This document shows positions 36,220 through 44,599 of a stretch of DNA of 64,000 nt, one piece after another; the first letter of the stretch is position 1; every line of letters begins with the position of its first letter. Below the pieces are notes generated by a model, which was not told where the DNA came from, made no database searches, and worked only from the letters and a program-made list of their open reading frames with translations. Source of the DNA: Aphanothece hegewaldii CCALA 016. Its GTDB lineage: Bacteria; Cyanobacteriota; Cyanobacteriia; Cyanobacteriales; Microcystaceae. The position numbers and the translations under genes are program-made. The stretch is taken from positions 62,001 through 126,000 of the forward strand of contig NZ_PXOH01000004.1 of the NCBI RefSeq assembly GCF_003007785.1. Reading direction: 5' to 3'.

Positions 36220-37455
36220 ATGGTTCGATACGAAAAAATAGATACTCTGAGATTTTCTGAATTACCGTTTAGTTTAGACTGGTTATCTTCTGATACTTAT
36301 TTAGTCGGTGGGGCTGTACGAGATGCGCTACTTTGTCGTAAAAAAGAGTATATTGATTTAGATTTTGTCATTCCAGAATTTGCTCTTTGTACAGCGAAAA
36401 AAATTGCCAATCACTACAATGCTGGTTTTGTAGTATTAGATCAAGAAAGACAAATTGCTAGAGTGGTTTTTCCCCAAGGAACAGTAGATTTTGCTCAACA
36501 AGAAGGAAATACTTTAGAAAAAGACTTACAACGACGAGATTTTACAATTAATGCGATCGCTTATAATCTTCATACTCAAACATTGATCGATCCTTTAAAC
36601 GGATTAGAAGACTTAAAACGGGGTATTATTAAAATGGTATCATCCGCTAATTTAGAAGATGATCCATTACGATTGTTGCGGGCATATCGTCAAGCAGCCC
36701 AACTCAATTTTAAGATAGATTATGAGACGCGATCGACAATTTGTCGTTTAGCCCCACTTGTTGGTAAAGTTGCTGCCGAAAGATTTCAATCGGAATTAAA
36801 TTATTTATTACGAAATGCACTGGGTAATTATTGGTTAGCTATTGCTTGGGAAGATCATGTCTTAGAATATTGGCTCAAAAATATCACCCAATTAAGCTTA
36901 GACAAGATTTCTCATCTTGAATCTACTGCTCAAATTTTATCACAAAAACTGGCTTATTCTTTTCAGTTTACATCAGAAATAATTCTCACTGTTAAACTAA
37001 CCTGTTTGGTTTGTCCTATTCCTGAAGAAGCAGAACTAGAATTAAATAAAATCAAGTATTCTCGTAATGATATTCGGACAATTACAACCATTTTAAGAAC
37101 ATTTTCTCAGTTGAAAGATGTCAGCATTGATAAAAGTCTTAGACAACAATATTTTTTATTTCAATCAACAGGAAATATTTTTCCTTATTTAGCTCTTTTT
37201 GCTCTCTTACATAAAGTTGATTTAGATTGGATTATCTTTTTAATGAATCGTTATCTCGATCCATTAGATCCCGTTGCACATCCTAAACCATTAGTTAAAG
37301 GAAATGATTTAATTCAGTGTTTAAAAATTCCTCCCAGTCCAAAAATCGGAAAACTTTTAACCGAACTTCAAATCGCCCAAATTGAAGGAAAAATAACCAC
37401 AGCAGATGAAGCTATTCAATTAGCAAAAAATTGGTTAATTTTAGATGTTTTATAA
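36220..37455 (+). CDS. cca: CCA tRNA nucleotidyltransferase / poly(A) polymerase family protein
   Basis: 411 residues, class II nucleotidyltransferase. The head has LVGGAVRDALL (about 29-39), the metal-binding DLDFVIP near 47 and RRDFTINAIAYNL near 107. The neck follows with DDPLRLLRAYRQAAQLNF. It adds or repairs the 3' CCA of tRNAs, or one part of it if the organism uses separate A- and CC-adding enzymes. No HD phosphohydrolase domain is present. The following secreted-protein gene starts 6 bases later. Confidence 0.9.
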   Translation: MVRYEKIDTLRFSELPFSLDWLSSDTYLVGGAVRDALLCRKKEYIDLDFVIPEFALCTAKKIANHYNAGFVVLDQERQIARVVFPQGTVDFAQQEGNTLEKDLQRRDFTINAIAYNLHTQTLIDPLNGLEDLKRGIIKMVSSANLEDDPLRLLRAYRQAAQLNFKIDYETRSTICRLAPLVGKVAAERFQSELNYLLRNALGNYWLAIAWEDHVLEYWLKNITQLSLDKISHLESTAQILSQKLAYSFQFTSEIILTVKLTCLVCPIPEEAELELNKIKYSRNDIRTITTILRTFSQLKDVSIDKSLRQQYFLFQSTGNIFPYLALFALLHKVDLDWIIFLMNRYLDPLDPVAHPKPLVKGNDLIQCLKIPPSPKIGKLLTELQIAQIEGKITTADEAIQLAKNWLILDVL

Positions 37456-37461
37456 ATAACT

Positions 37462-38346
37462 ATGAAAATCAAAAATATTATTCAAATATTATTCGCTTTT
37501 TCTCCTTTATTAATTATTCTTCCAGTTTTTGCCAAAGCAAGTTTAGAAATTGACGGTGATAAACCACTCAAAGATAAAGAAATTAAATCAGGATTCATCA
37601 AAGTTAGAGTAAGTTATCAACCGAATAATTTAGCACAAGATACTAATGGTGATTCGATAGAAAATTTGTCTTATAAAATTTATTATAAAGATGTTTTATA
37701 TGTTAATGATAAAGCATACAATATGTTTGCACCTGTCGGAATAGATTTACAAGATTTAGATAATAATGGAACAGATGAAGTCATTATTAGAACCTTTAGC
37801 GGTGGGGCGCATTGTTGTACAAGTTATTATATTTATACTTGGCAGAACAATAAGTTTAATAAAATCGATACAGGTTTTATAGATGGTGAAGGTGGCGTTT
37901 TTGAAGACTTGAATAATGACAAGAAAATTGAATTTATTACCTCAGATAATTCTTTTCTTTATCAATTTAGTTCTTATGCGGGTTCTTATCCACCTACACT
38001 TATTTATCAGTTTGATGATGGTAAATTTATCGATGTCACTCGCAATCATCCAAAGCTTTTAATAGAACGATTACAAGATATGTATCAAGCTTATTTAACC
38101 GCTAAGAAAGAAGATTATGAACGTAATGGAGTCTTATCGGGTTATGTCGCTCAAAAAATTCTTTTAGGTGAATATGAATCAGGTTGGAAATTTATGTTAT
38201 CTAATTATGATCGTTCGTCAGACTGGGGATTAGATATTTATAAAGGTGAAAATATTGTTGGAAAACATCCAGATTTTCCTACAGCTTTAAAAGTATTTTT
38301 AATTGAGAGAGGATATTTAGATAAAAACGGCAATCCTAAAAAATAA
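37462..38346 (+). CDS. secreted protein with FG-GAP/VCBS-like motif, unknown
   Basis: 294 residues with a signal peptide (about 1-26, cleavage near FAKA). GIDLQDLDNNGTDEVIIRTF (about 93-112) matches an FG-GAP/VCBS or dockerin-like calcium loop, followed by SGGAHCCTSYYIYTW with a Cys pair. A second, weaker loop (VFEDLNNDKKIEFITSD) follows 40 residues on. The rest is a helical C-terminus. Probably periplasmic. It begins 6 bases after cca, suggesting a shared transcript with no clear functional link. Confidence 0.7.
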   Translation: MKIKNIIQILFAFSPLLIILPVFAKASLEIDGDKPLKDKEIKSGFIKVRVSYQPNNLAQDTNGDSIENLSYKIYYKDVLYVNDKAYNMFAPVGIDLQDLDNNGTDEVIIRTFSGGAHCCTSYYIYTWQNNKFNKIDTGFIDGEGGVFEDLNNDKKIEFITSDNSFLYQFSSYAGSYPPTLIYQFDDGKFIDVTRNHPKLLIERLQDMYQAYLTAKKEDYERNGVLSGYVAQKILLGEYESGWKFMLSNYDRSSDWGLDIYKGENIVGKHPDFPTALKVFLIERGYLDKNGNPKK

Positions 38347-38412
38347 ATATTATAATCATCGCTAAAAAAACCTATCATGAGTATGTTAGCTAGATATTTT
38401 GGAGCGGATTTT

Positions 38413-39012
38413 ATGACTTTAGCAGAATCTTCAATCATAGAACCAATTCGACTTGATTTCAGCACTATACATCTTACTGATGAACAATTCTATCAGCTAT
38501 GTATTGCTAATCCAGAACAACCTTTAGAACTAACTGCAAAAGGAGTATTAATTATTATGTCCCCTGTTGGTGGAGAAAGTGGAGAGCGTGAGATAAACTT
38601 AGGTAGTCAAGTTTATAATTGGAACAGTCAAACTAAGTTAGGGAAAGTTTTTAGCTCATCTACGGTTTTTCGACTCCCTCTCGGTGGACAGCGATCGCCT
38701 GATGTTTCTTGGGTAGAACTCTCACGCTGGAATGCACTAACCCCCTCTCAACAGCAAAAATTCCCCCCCATTGCACCAGATTTTGTTATTGAGTTACGTT
38801 CTCGTACTGACTCCCTATCTGATCTGCAAGAAAAAATGTTAGAGTATCGTGCGAATGGGGTTCGCTTGGGTTTACTGATTAATCCTCAAGTGCAGCAAGT
38901 CGAGATTTATCGATTAAATCAAGAGGTGGAAATTTTGCGCTCTCCTACAGAAGTCAATTGTGATGAGGTGTTACCTGGATTTCTATTAAATTTAAGCACA
39001 ATTTGGCAGTAA
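38413..39012 (+). CDS. Uma2 family endonuclease, tandem copy 1
   Basis: 199 residues. I start at the ATG at 38413 (MTLAESSIIEPIRLD), which aligns with the three following copies; a longer frame opens at 38377. The Uma2 nuclease fold residues are at Asp97 (QRSPDVSW) and Glu127 (DFVIELRSRTDS). It is the first of four copies repeating every 648 bases. The segment at residues 57-77 (GEREINLGSQVYNW and following) matches copy 3, whereas the stretch from the PD motif to SPSQQQKFPPI-like sequence matches copy 4. Function of Uma2 proteins is unsettled. Confidence 0.88.
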   Translation: MTLAESSIIEPIRLDFSTIHLTDEQFYQLCIANPEQPLELTAKGVLIIMSPVGGESGEREINLGSQVYNWNSQTKLGKVFSSSTVFRLPLGGQRSPDVSWVELSRWNALTPSQQQKFPPIAPDFVIELRSRTDSLSDLQEKMLEYRANGVRLGLLINPQVQQVEIYRLNQEVEILRSPTEVNCDEVLPGFLLNLSTIWQ

Positions 39013-39060
39013 TTTAAAAATAAATTTTAATCATAGTTAGCAAAAATATCTGAGGATTTT

Positions 39061-39570
39061 ATGACTTTAGCAGAATCTTCAATCATAGAACCAATTCGAC
39101 TTGATTTTAGCAGTATCCATCTTACTGATGAACAATTCTATCAGCTATGTATTGCTAATCCAGAACAACCTTTAGAACTAACTGCACAAGGAGTCTTAAT
39201 CGTTATGTCCCCTGTTGGTGGAAAAAGTGGAAGGTCTGAAGCAAGTTTAATCGCACAGTTATATAATTGGAACAGTAAAACTAAGTTAGGTGAAGTTTTT
39301 AGTTCCTCGACGGTTTTTCGACTCCCTCTCGGTGGACAGCGATCGCCTGATGTTGCTTGGATCGAACTCTCACGCTGGAATGCACTAACCCCACAACAAC
39401 AACAAAAATTCCCTCCTATTGCACCAGATTTTGTTATTGAGTTGCGTTCTCGTACTGACTCCTTATCTGATTTACAAGAAAAAATGTTAGAGTATCGAGC
39501 GAATGGAGTACGTTTAGGTTTACTGATTAATCCACAAGCGCAACAAGTCGAGATTTACCGAATTAATTAA
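39061..39570 (+). CDS. Uma2 family endonuclease, tandem copy 2, truncated by a stop codon
   Basis: 169 residues. Compared with its neighbours it stops early: the codon that is CAA (Gln) in the other copies is TAA at 39568-39570. The frame then continues without further stop for 30 codons to the usual end (STIWQ, TAA at 39658-39660). The nuclease core residues Asp97 and Glu127 are kept, so the short protein could still fold. Residues 57-77 (GRSEASLIAQLYNW and following) differ from all other copies. This is either recent decay or a tolerated truncation. Confidence 0.8.
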   Translation: MTLAESSIIEPIRLDFSSIHLTDEQFYQLCIANPEQPLELTAQGVLIVMSPVGGKSGRSEASLIAQLYNWNSKTKLGEVFSSSTVFRLPLGGQRSPDVAWIELSRWNALTPQQQQKFPPIAPDFVIELRSRTDSLSDLQEKMLEYRANGVRLGLLINPQAQQVEIYRIN

Positions 39571-39708
39571 GAAGTGGAAATATTACAATCACCTAGACAA
39601 GTCGATTGTGATGAGGTGTTACTTGGTTTTCTGTTAGAATTAAGCACAATTTGGCAGTAATTTAAAAATAAATCTTAATCATAGTTAGCAAAAATATATG
39701 AGGATTTT

Positions 39709-40308
39709 ATGACTGTATCAGAATCTTCAATCATAGAACCAATTCGACTTGATTTCAGCAGTATCCATCTTACTGACGAACAATTCTATCAGCTATGTAT
39801 TGCTAATCCAGAGCAACCTTTAGAACTAACTGCAAAAGGAGTATTAATCGTTATGTCCCCAGTGGGTGGAGAAAGTGGAGAGCGTGAGATAAACTTAGGT
39901 AGTCAAGTTTATAATTGGAACAGTCAAACTAAGTTAGGTGAAGTTTTTAGCTCATCTACGGTTTTTCGACTTCCATTAGGTGGACAGCGATCGCCTGATG
40001 TTGCTTGGATCGAACTCTCACGCTGGAATGCACTAACCCCACAACAACAACAAAAATTCCCTCCTATTGCACCAGATTTTGTCATTGAGTTGCGTTCTCG
40101 TACTGACTCCTTATCTGATTTACAAGAAAAAATGTTAGAGTATCGTGCGAATGGGGTTCGCTTGGGTTTACTGATTAATCCTCAAGTGCAGCAAGTCGAG
40201 ATTTATCGATTAAATCAAGAGGTGGAAATTTTGCGCTCTCCTACAGAAGTCAATTGTGATGAGGTGTTACCTGGATTTCTATTAAATTTAAGCACAATTT
40301 GGCAGTAA
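39709..40308 (+). CDS. Uma2 family endonuclease, tandem copy 3
   Basis: 199 residues, begins MTVSESSIIEPIRL. Core residues Asp97 and Glu127 present. Its first 56 codons are nearly identical to copy 4, residues 57-77 match copy 1, the PD-motif region (VAWIELSRW, PQQQQKFPPI) matches copy 2, and the C-terminus matches copies 1 and 4, a clear mosaic. A ribosome binding site (GAGG) precedes the ATG as in the other copies, so each can be translated independently. Confidence 0.88.
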   Translation: MTVSESSIIEPIRLDFSSIHLTDEQFYQLCIANPEQPLELTAKGVLIVMSPVGGESGEREINLGSQVYNWNSQTKLGEVFSSSTVFRLPLGGQRSPDVAWIELSRWNALTPQQQQKFPPIAPDFVIELRSRTDSLSDLQEKMLEYRANGVRLGLLINPQVQQVEIYRLNQEVEILRSPTEVNCDEVLPGFLLNLSTIWQ

Positions 40309-40356
40309 TTTAAAAATAAATTTTAATCATACTTAGCAAAAATATCTGAGGATTTT

Positions 40357-40956
40357 ATGACTTTAGCAGAATCTTCAATCATAGAACCAATTCGACTTGA
40401 TTTCAGCAGTATCCATCTTACTGACGAACAATTCTATCAGCTATGTATTGCTAATCCAGAGCAACCTTTAGAACTAACTGCAAAAGGAGTATTAATCGTT
40501 ATGTCCCCAGTGGGTGGAGAAAGTGGAAATTATGAGTTAGAGTTAGGAACAGATCTAACCATCTGGAACCGCAGAACTCAACTAGGGAAAGTTTTTAGCT
40601 CTTCTACGGTTTTTCGACTCCCTCTCGGTGGACAGCGATCGCCTGATGTTTCTTGGGTAGAACTCTCACGCTGGAATGCACTAACCCCCTCTCAACAGCA
40701 AAAATTCCCCCCCATTGCACCAGATTTTGTTATTGAGTTACGTTCTCGTACTGACTCCCTATCTGATCTGCAAGAAAAAATGTTAGAGTATCGTGCGAAT
40801 GGGGTTCGCTTGGGTTTACTGATTAATCCTCAAGTGCAGCAAGTCGAGATTTATCGATTAAATCAAGAGGTGGAAATTTTGCGCTCTCCTACAGAAGTCA
40901 ATTGTGATGAGGTGTTACCTGGATTTCTATTAAATTTAAGCACAATTTGGCAGTAA
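40357..40956 (+). CDS. Uma2 family endonuclease, tandem copy 4
   Basis: 199 residues. Core residues Asp97 and Glu127 present. Residues 57-77 (NYELELGTDLTIWNRRTQLG) are unlike any of the other three copies, while the flanks are almost identical to copy 3 on the left and to copy 1 on the right. This is the last unit; the spacer after it leaves the repeat sequence a few bases past the stop. Ggt follows after 85 bases. Confidence 0.88.
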   Translation: MTLAESSIIEPIRLDFSSIHLTDEQFYQLCIANPEQPLELTAKGVLIVMSPVGGESGNYELELGTDLTIWNRRTQLGKVFSSSTVFRLPLGGQRSPDVSWVELSRWNALTPSQQQKFPPIAPDFVIELRSRTDSLSDLQEKMLEYRANGVRLGLLINPQVQQVEIYRLNQEVEILRSPTEVNCDEVLPGFLLNLSTIWQ

Positions 40957-41041
40957 TTTCTGTAGTGTTAGCTTTATTATTTCATAATCAAATTAATTAT
41001 ATAGAAGTTCTTTAGCAGATGAGTTACGGGAAAAGATTGTC

Positions 41042-42841
41042 ATGAAAATTTTTAAGTTATCAAAATATATAACCATAATTACAAGTTTTTTAATATTTGT
41101 AACTTTTCTCGATATCATTATTGCAAAAAGTTTATATCATCCTCTCATTTATCCCTACAAATTTTTAAGCTGGTTAATTACTACTAATTCCACTTCTGCT
41201 CAAACAACGAATAATCCTGCTTCTAAAATGACCGTTTCTACTAAAAATAGAATGGTTGTAACGACACAACATGAAGCGACAAAAGTAGGAATACAAATAC
41301 TGAATCAAGGTGGTAATGCGATCGATGCTGCGGTTGCTATTGGTTATGCACTTGCTGTCACTGATCCTTGTTGTGGTAACTTAGGAGGTGGTGGATTTAT
41401 GCTAATTCGTTTAGCAAATGGTAAAGAAATTTTTATCAATTTTCGTGAAAAAGCACCTCTCGCAGCTACTCCTAATATGTACTTGGATAAACAAGGAAAA
41501 GTTATTACTGACAGAAGTAGAAAAGGATATTTAGCAGTAGGTGTTCCAGGTACAGTAAAAGGGTTAGACTATGCTTTAAATCAATATGGAACTTTATCGA
41601 GAGAGCAAGTGATTTCACCATCGATACAGTTAGCAGAAAAAGGATTTATTCTAACTGAAGGTGATATACGCATTTTAAAATTAAACGAGAAAAAGTTTAC
41701 ACAATCTAATGTAGCTGCTATCTTTCTTAAAAACGGTAAAACAACTTATCAAGTAGGCGATCGCTTAATTCAAAAAGACTTAGCTAAAACTCTTAAACTC
41801 ATTTCTCAAAATGGTTCAGATGTTTTTTATAATGGAGAAATAGCTCAAAAAGTTGTACAAGCAAGTCAAGAAAATCAGGGAATTTTGAGTCTAAAAGATT
41901 TTCAGCAATATTCAATTACAGAACAAGAACCTTTACGCTGTAATTATCGAGGTTATAAGGTGATTTCGTCACCACCCCCAGGAGGAGGAACCACACTCTG
42001 TCAAATGCTCAATATATTAGAGGGATATAATCTAAAAAAATTAGGCTTTCATACTCCCCAAAACTTACATTTAATGTTATCAGCGATGTTGTATGCTTAT
42101 GCCTATCGCAATATTTATTTAGGTGATCCAAAGTTTGTCAATATACCTTTAGATATACTTTTGTCGAAAGAATATGCTGAACAAATTAGAACAAAAATAT
42201 TACCCAATAAAGCGAGAAATCCTGAAGAACTCTATCAACCCATTCTACAACCAGAAGGAACAAACACAACTCATTATTCTGTAGTAGATAAAGATGGAAA
42301 TGCTGTCGCTGTAACTTATACCATTAATTCTAATTTTGGTGCTGCTGTAATAGCAAGTGATACAGGATTTTTATTAAATAATGAAATGGATGATTTTACC
42401 AGTAAACCGGGTGAAGCAAATCAATTTAGCTTAATACAAGGAAATCCTAATCTAATTGAACCGCAAAAACAGCCCCTTAGTTCGATGTCACCGACAATCC
42501 TTACGAAAAATGGTCAACTTTTTTTAGTTACGGGTAGTCCTGGTGGTTCAACAATTCCCACGACAATTTTACAGGTTATTACTAATTTAGTCGATCATCA
42601 AATGAATTTGGAACAGGCGGTTAATTCATCTCGAATTCATTATCAGGGTTTACCCAATGCTGTCTTAAATGAACCAAATGGGTTAAACGATACAACGATC
42701 CAAAAATTATCAGAAATGGGATATAAAATTAATCCTTTTTATAACTGGGGTGCTGCTGAATCAATTTTAATCGATCCTGAAAAAGACTTAATTTATGGCG
42801 TAAATGATCAACGGAAACCAGCAGGACAAGCACTAGACTAG
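41042..42841 (+). CDS. ggt: gamma-glutamyltransferase
   Basis: 599 residues made as a precursor that self-cleaves. An N-terminal hydrophobic segment (about 10-28) directs export. The large-subunit region has GGNAIDAAVAIGYALAVTDP and the small subunit starts at the nucleophile Thr410 in GTNTTHYSVVDKDGN. LGGGGFMLIR, the Arg in INFREKAP and SSMSPTIL / GSPGGSTIPT complete the substrate site. It hydrolyses or transfers the gamma-glutamyl group of glutathione and related peptides in the periplasm. The loop is full length. gltX follows after 34 bases on the same strand. Confidence 0.95.
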   Translation: MKIFKLSKYITIITSFLIFVTFLDIIIAKSLYHPLIYPYKFLSWLITTNSTSAQTTNNPASKMTVSTKNRMVVTTQHEATKVGIQILNQGGNAIDAAVAIGYALAVTDPCCGNLGGGGFMLIRLANGKEIFINFREKAPLAATPNMYLDKQGKVITDRSRKGYLAVGVPGTVKGLDYALNQYGTLSREQVISPSIQLAEKGFILTEGDIRILKLNEKKFTQSNVAAIFLKNGKTTYQVGDRLIQKDLAKTLKLISQNGSDVFYNGEIAQKVVQASQENQGILSLKDFQQYSITEQEPLRCNYRGYKVISSPPPGGGTTLCQMLNILEGYNLKKLGFHTPQNLHLMLSAMLYAYAYRNIYLGDPKFVNIPLDILLSKEYAEQIRTKILPNKARNPEELYQPILQPEGTNTTHYSVVDKDGNAVAVTYTINSNFGAAVIASDTGFLLNNEMDDFTSKPGEANQFSLIQGNPNLIEPQKQPLSSMSPTILTKNGQLFLVTGSPGGSTIPTTILQVITNLVDHQMNLEQAVNSSRIHYQGLPNAVLNEPNGLNDTTIQKLSEMGYKINPFYNWGAAESILIDPEKDLIYGVNDQRKPAGQALD

Positions 42842-42875
42842 AATATAAGACTGCACAAATACATAAGAGGATATC

Positions 42876-44315
42876 GTGAGCGTTAGAGTTCGTATTGCAC
42901 CTAGTCCAACGGGAAACCTACACATCGGAACCGCTAGAACAGCAATTTTTAATTGGTTGTTTGCTCATCATCACAGTGGTACATTTATACTAAGAATTGA
43001 AGATACTGATATAGAGCGATCGCGCCCCGAATATACCGATAATATTAAATCGGGTTTACAATGGCTTGGTATAAACTGGGATGAAGGCCCTTTTTATCAA
43101 ACTCAACGCTTAGATCTTTACCGTCAATATATCCAAACCCTGCTAGATAAAGGTTTAGCCTATCGTTGCTATTGTACCCCCGATGAACTCGAACAAATGC
43201 GGGAAGCCCAAAAAGCAAGAGGTGAAGCACCCCGCTACGATAACCGTCATCGCAATTTAAGCACAGAACAAGAGGAAGCGTTTATCTCTGAAAGTCGTAT
43301 ACCTGTGATTCGTTTTATGATTGATGACGATCGTGAAATTGTCTGGAATGACGCGATAAGAGGCAAAGTATCGTGGAAAGGGAGTGATCTAGGTGGTGAT
43401 ATGGTGGTTGCACGTGCCGCAGATAGCCAAGATGAAGCGTTCGGACAACCATTATATAACCTAGCCGTCGTTGTCGATGATATTGATATGAAGATCACCC
43501 AAGTTATTCGAGGTGAAGATCATATCGCTAATACTGCTAAACAGATTTTATTGTATGAAGCTTATGGCGCATCTGTCCCAGAATTTGCCCATACTCCCCT
43601 AATTTTGAATCAAGAAGGGCGAAAACTGTCTAAAAGAGATGGTGTAACTTCGATCGATGATTTCAAAAAAATGGGATTTTTACCCGAAGCAATGGCAAAT
43701 TATATGACGTTGCTTGGTTGGACAGCCCCCGACTCAACGCAAGAAATCTTTACACTAGAAGAAGCAGCTAAAGTCTTTACTTTAGAACGAGTTAATAAAG
43801 CGGGTGCAAAGTTTGATTGGGATAAATTAGACTGGGTTAATAGTCAATATTTGCATCATTTACCACCAGAAAAATTAGTCGATTTGATCATTCCTTATTT
43901 GCAAGAAGCAGGATATCAAGACTTAGGCGATCGCACTTGGTTGTTAAAGCTTGCTACACTAATTGGCCCCAGTTTAACCCGTTTGACGGATGCAGTAAAA
44001 GAAAGTCGTTTGCTATTTGGTGAAACACTAAATTTTACCGAAGATGCACTAAATCAACTTAAAACTACTGGAGTTAAAGAAATTTTGCAAGAGATTTTAA
44101 GCAAAATTGAAGCAGAATTAACCGAAGAAACTGCCAAAGAAATTGTTAATCAAGTTACGAAATCTCAAGGTGTTAAAAAAGGCGTTGTTATGAAGTCTCT
44201 CCGCGCTGGTTTAATGGGAGAATCACACGGGCCAGATTTGATGCAATCTTGGGTATTACTCCATCAAAAAGGTTGGGATAAGTTACGTTTACAACAATCT
44301 TTGTCTGCGATGTAA
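42876..44315 (+). CDS. gltX: glutamyl-tRNA synthetase
   Basis: 479 residues, starting at GTG with AAGAGG a few bases upstream. Class I motifs: [15 protein letters not shown] (HIGH equivalent) near residue 10 and KLSKRDG (KMSKS equivalent) near 252. It charges tRNA-Glu, and in cyanobacteria commonly tRNA-Gln as well, for later amidation, and supplies Glu-tRNA for tetrapyrrole synthesis. No zinc ribbon cysteines are complete in the [11 protein letters not shown] region, where two Cys are seen. A hairpin-rich GC element follows. Confidence 0.97.
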   Translation: MSVRVRIAPSPTGNLHIGTARTAIFNWLFAHHHSGTFILRIEDTDIERSRPEYTDNIKSGLQWLGINWDEGPFYQTQRLDLYRQYIQTLLDKGLAYRCYCTPDELEQMREAQKARGEAPRYDNRHRNLSTEQEEAFISESRIPVIRFMIDDDREIVWNDAIRGKVSWKGSDLGGDMVVARAADSQDEAFGQPLYNLAVVVDDIDMKITQVIRGEDHIANTAKQILLYEAYGASVPEFAHTPLILNQEGRKLSKRDGVTSIDDFKKMGFLPEAMANYMTLLGWTAPDSTQEIFTLEEAAKVFTLERVNKAGAKFDWDKLDWVNSQYLHHLPPEKLVDLIIPYLQEAGYQDLGDRTWLLKLATLIGPSLTRLTDAVKESRLLFGETLNFTEDALNQLKTTGVKEILQEILSKIEAELTEETAKEIVNQVTKSQGVKKGVVMKSLRAGLMGESHGPDLMQSWVLLHQKGWDKLRLQQSLSAM

Positions 44316-44345
44316 TTCAACTTGTGTAGGGGTCGCGGAAGGCAA

Positions 44346-44435
44346 GGGGCTGTGTGCCGAACTTGTTCGGTACCCTGTAAGCCCCGTCGACTGCACGCCG
44401 TATCACGGAATTTTAAATTCCGTGAGCGGTGCAGT
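44346..44435. repeat. GC-rich double-hairpin element between gltX and the parA-HEPN pair
   Basis: This island is markedly more G/C-rich than its surroundings. Two nested inverted repeats are seen. First, GGGGCT (44346) pairs with AGCCCC (44380-44385) around an inner CCGAAC/GTTCGG. Second, ACTGCAC (44390-44396) pairs with GTGCAGT (44429-44435) around TCACGGAATTT / AAATTCCGTGA, a perfect 11-bp palindrome (44403-44425). T-runs follow at 44459. It may be a strong bidirectional terminator, a dispersed repeat or a boundary of an inserted segment. Confidence 0.75.
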
Positions 44436-44528
44436 TTGGTATCCAAACCCTTAATAACTTTTTTTTAAGAGAAGTAAAAATTACCTAAAAATAGATATTA
44501 AAAACTTTAAATAATAGTTTTTTTAGGT

Positions 44529-44534
44529 TATAAT
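44529..44534 (+). promoter_or_regulatory. candidate -10 element for the parA-HEPN operon
   Basis: TATAAT lies 65 bases before the ATG of the ParA-like gene in the AT-rich stretch after the hairpin element. TTTAAA at 44506-44511 is a weak -35 candidate at 17-base spacing. The region is generally A/T-rich, so chance matches are possible. Confidence 0.35.
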
Positions 44535-44599
44535 AGAGATAATTTTTTCTGCTAACTAGCCAATATTGATGTAAAAAACCGAAAAAGATAGTAAATTAA

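Larger units (their letters stand above)
38413..40956 (+). repeat. tandem array of four Uma2 genes with 648-bp period
   Basis: The start codons at 38413, 39061, 39709 and 40357 are each exactly 648 bases apart, and each unit is a 600-base gene plus a 48-base spacer that is itself almost identical (TTTAAAAATAAATTTTAATC and on to GAGGATTTT). No insertion-sequence ends or target duplications are visible at the borders. The array therefore arose by unequal exchange, and is kept alike by conversion. Confidence 0.95.

Noticed and set aside
38413..40956. Array interpreted as insertion sequences
   Set aside because: The units encode Uma2 proteins, have no terminal inverted repeats and no target duplications.
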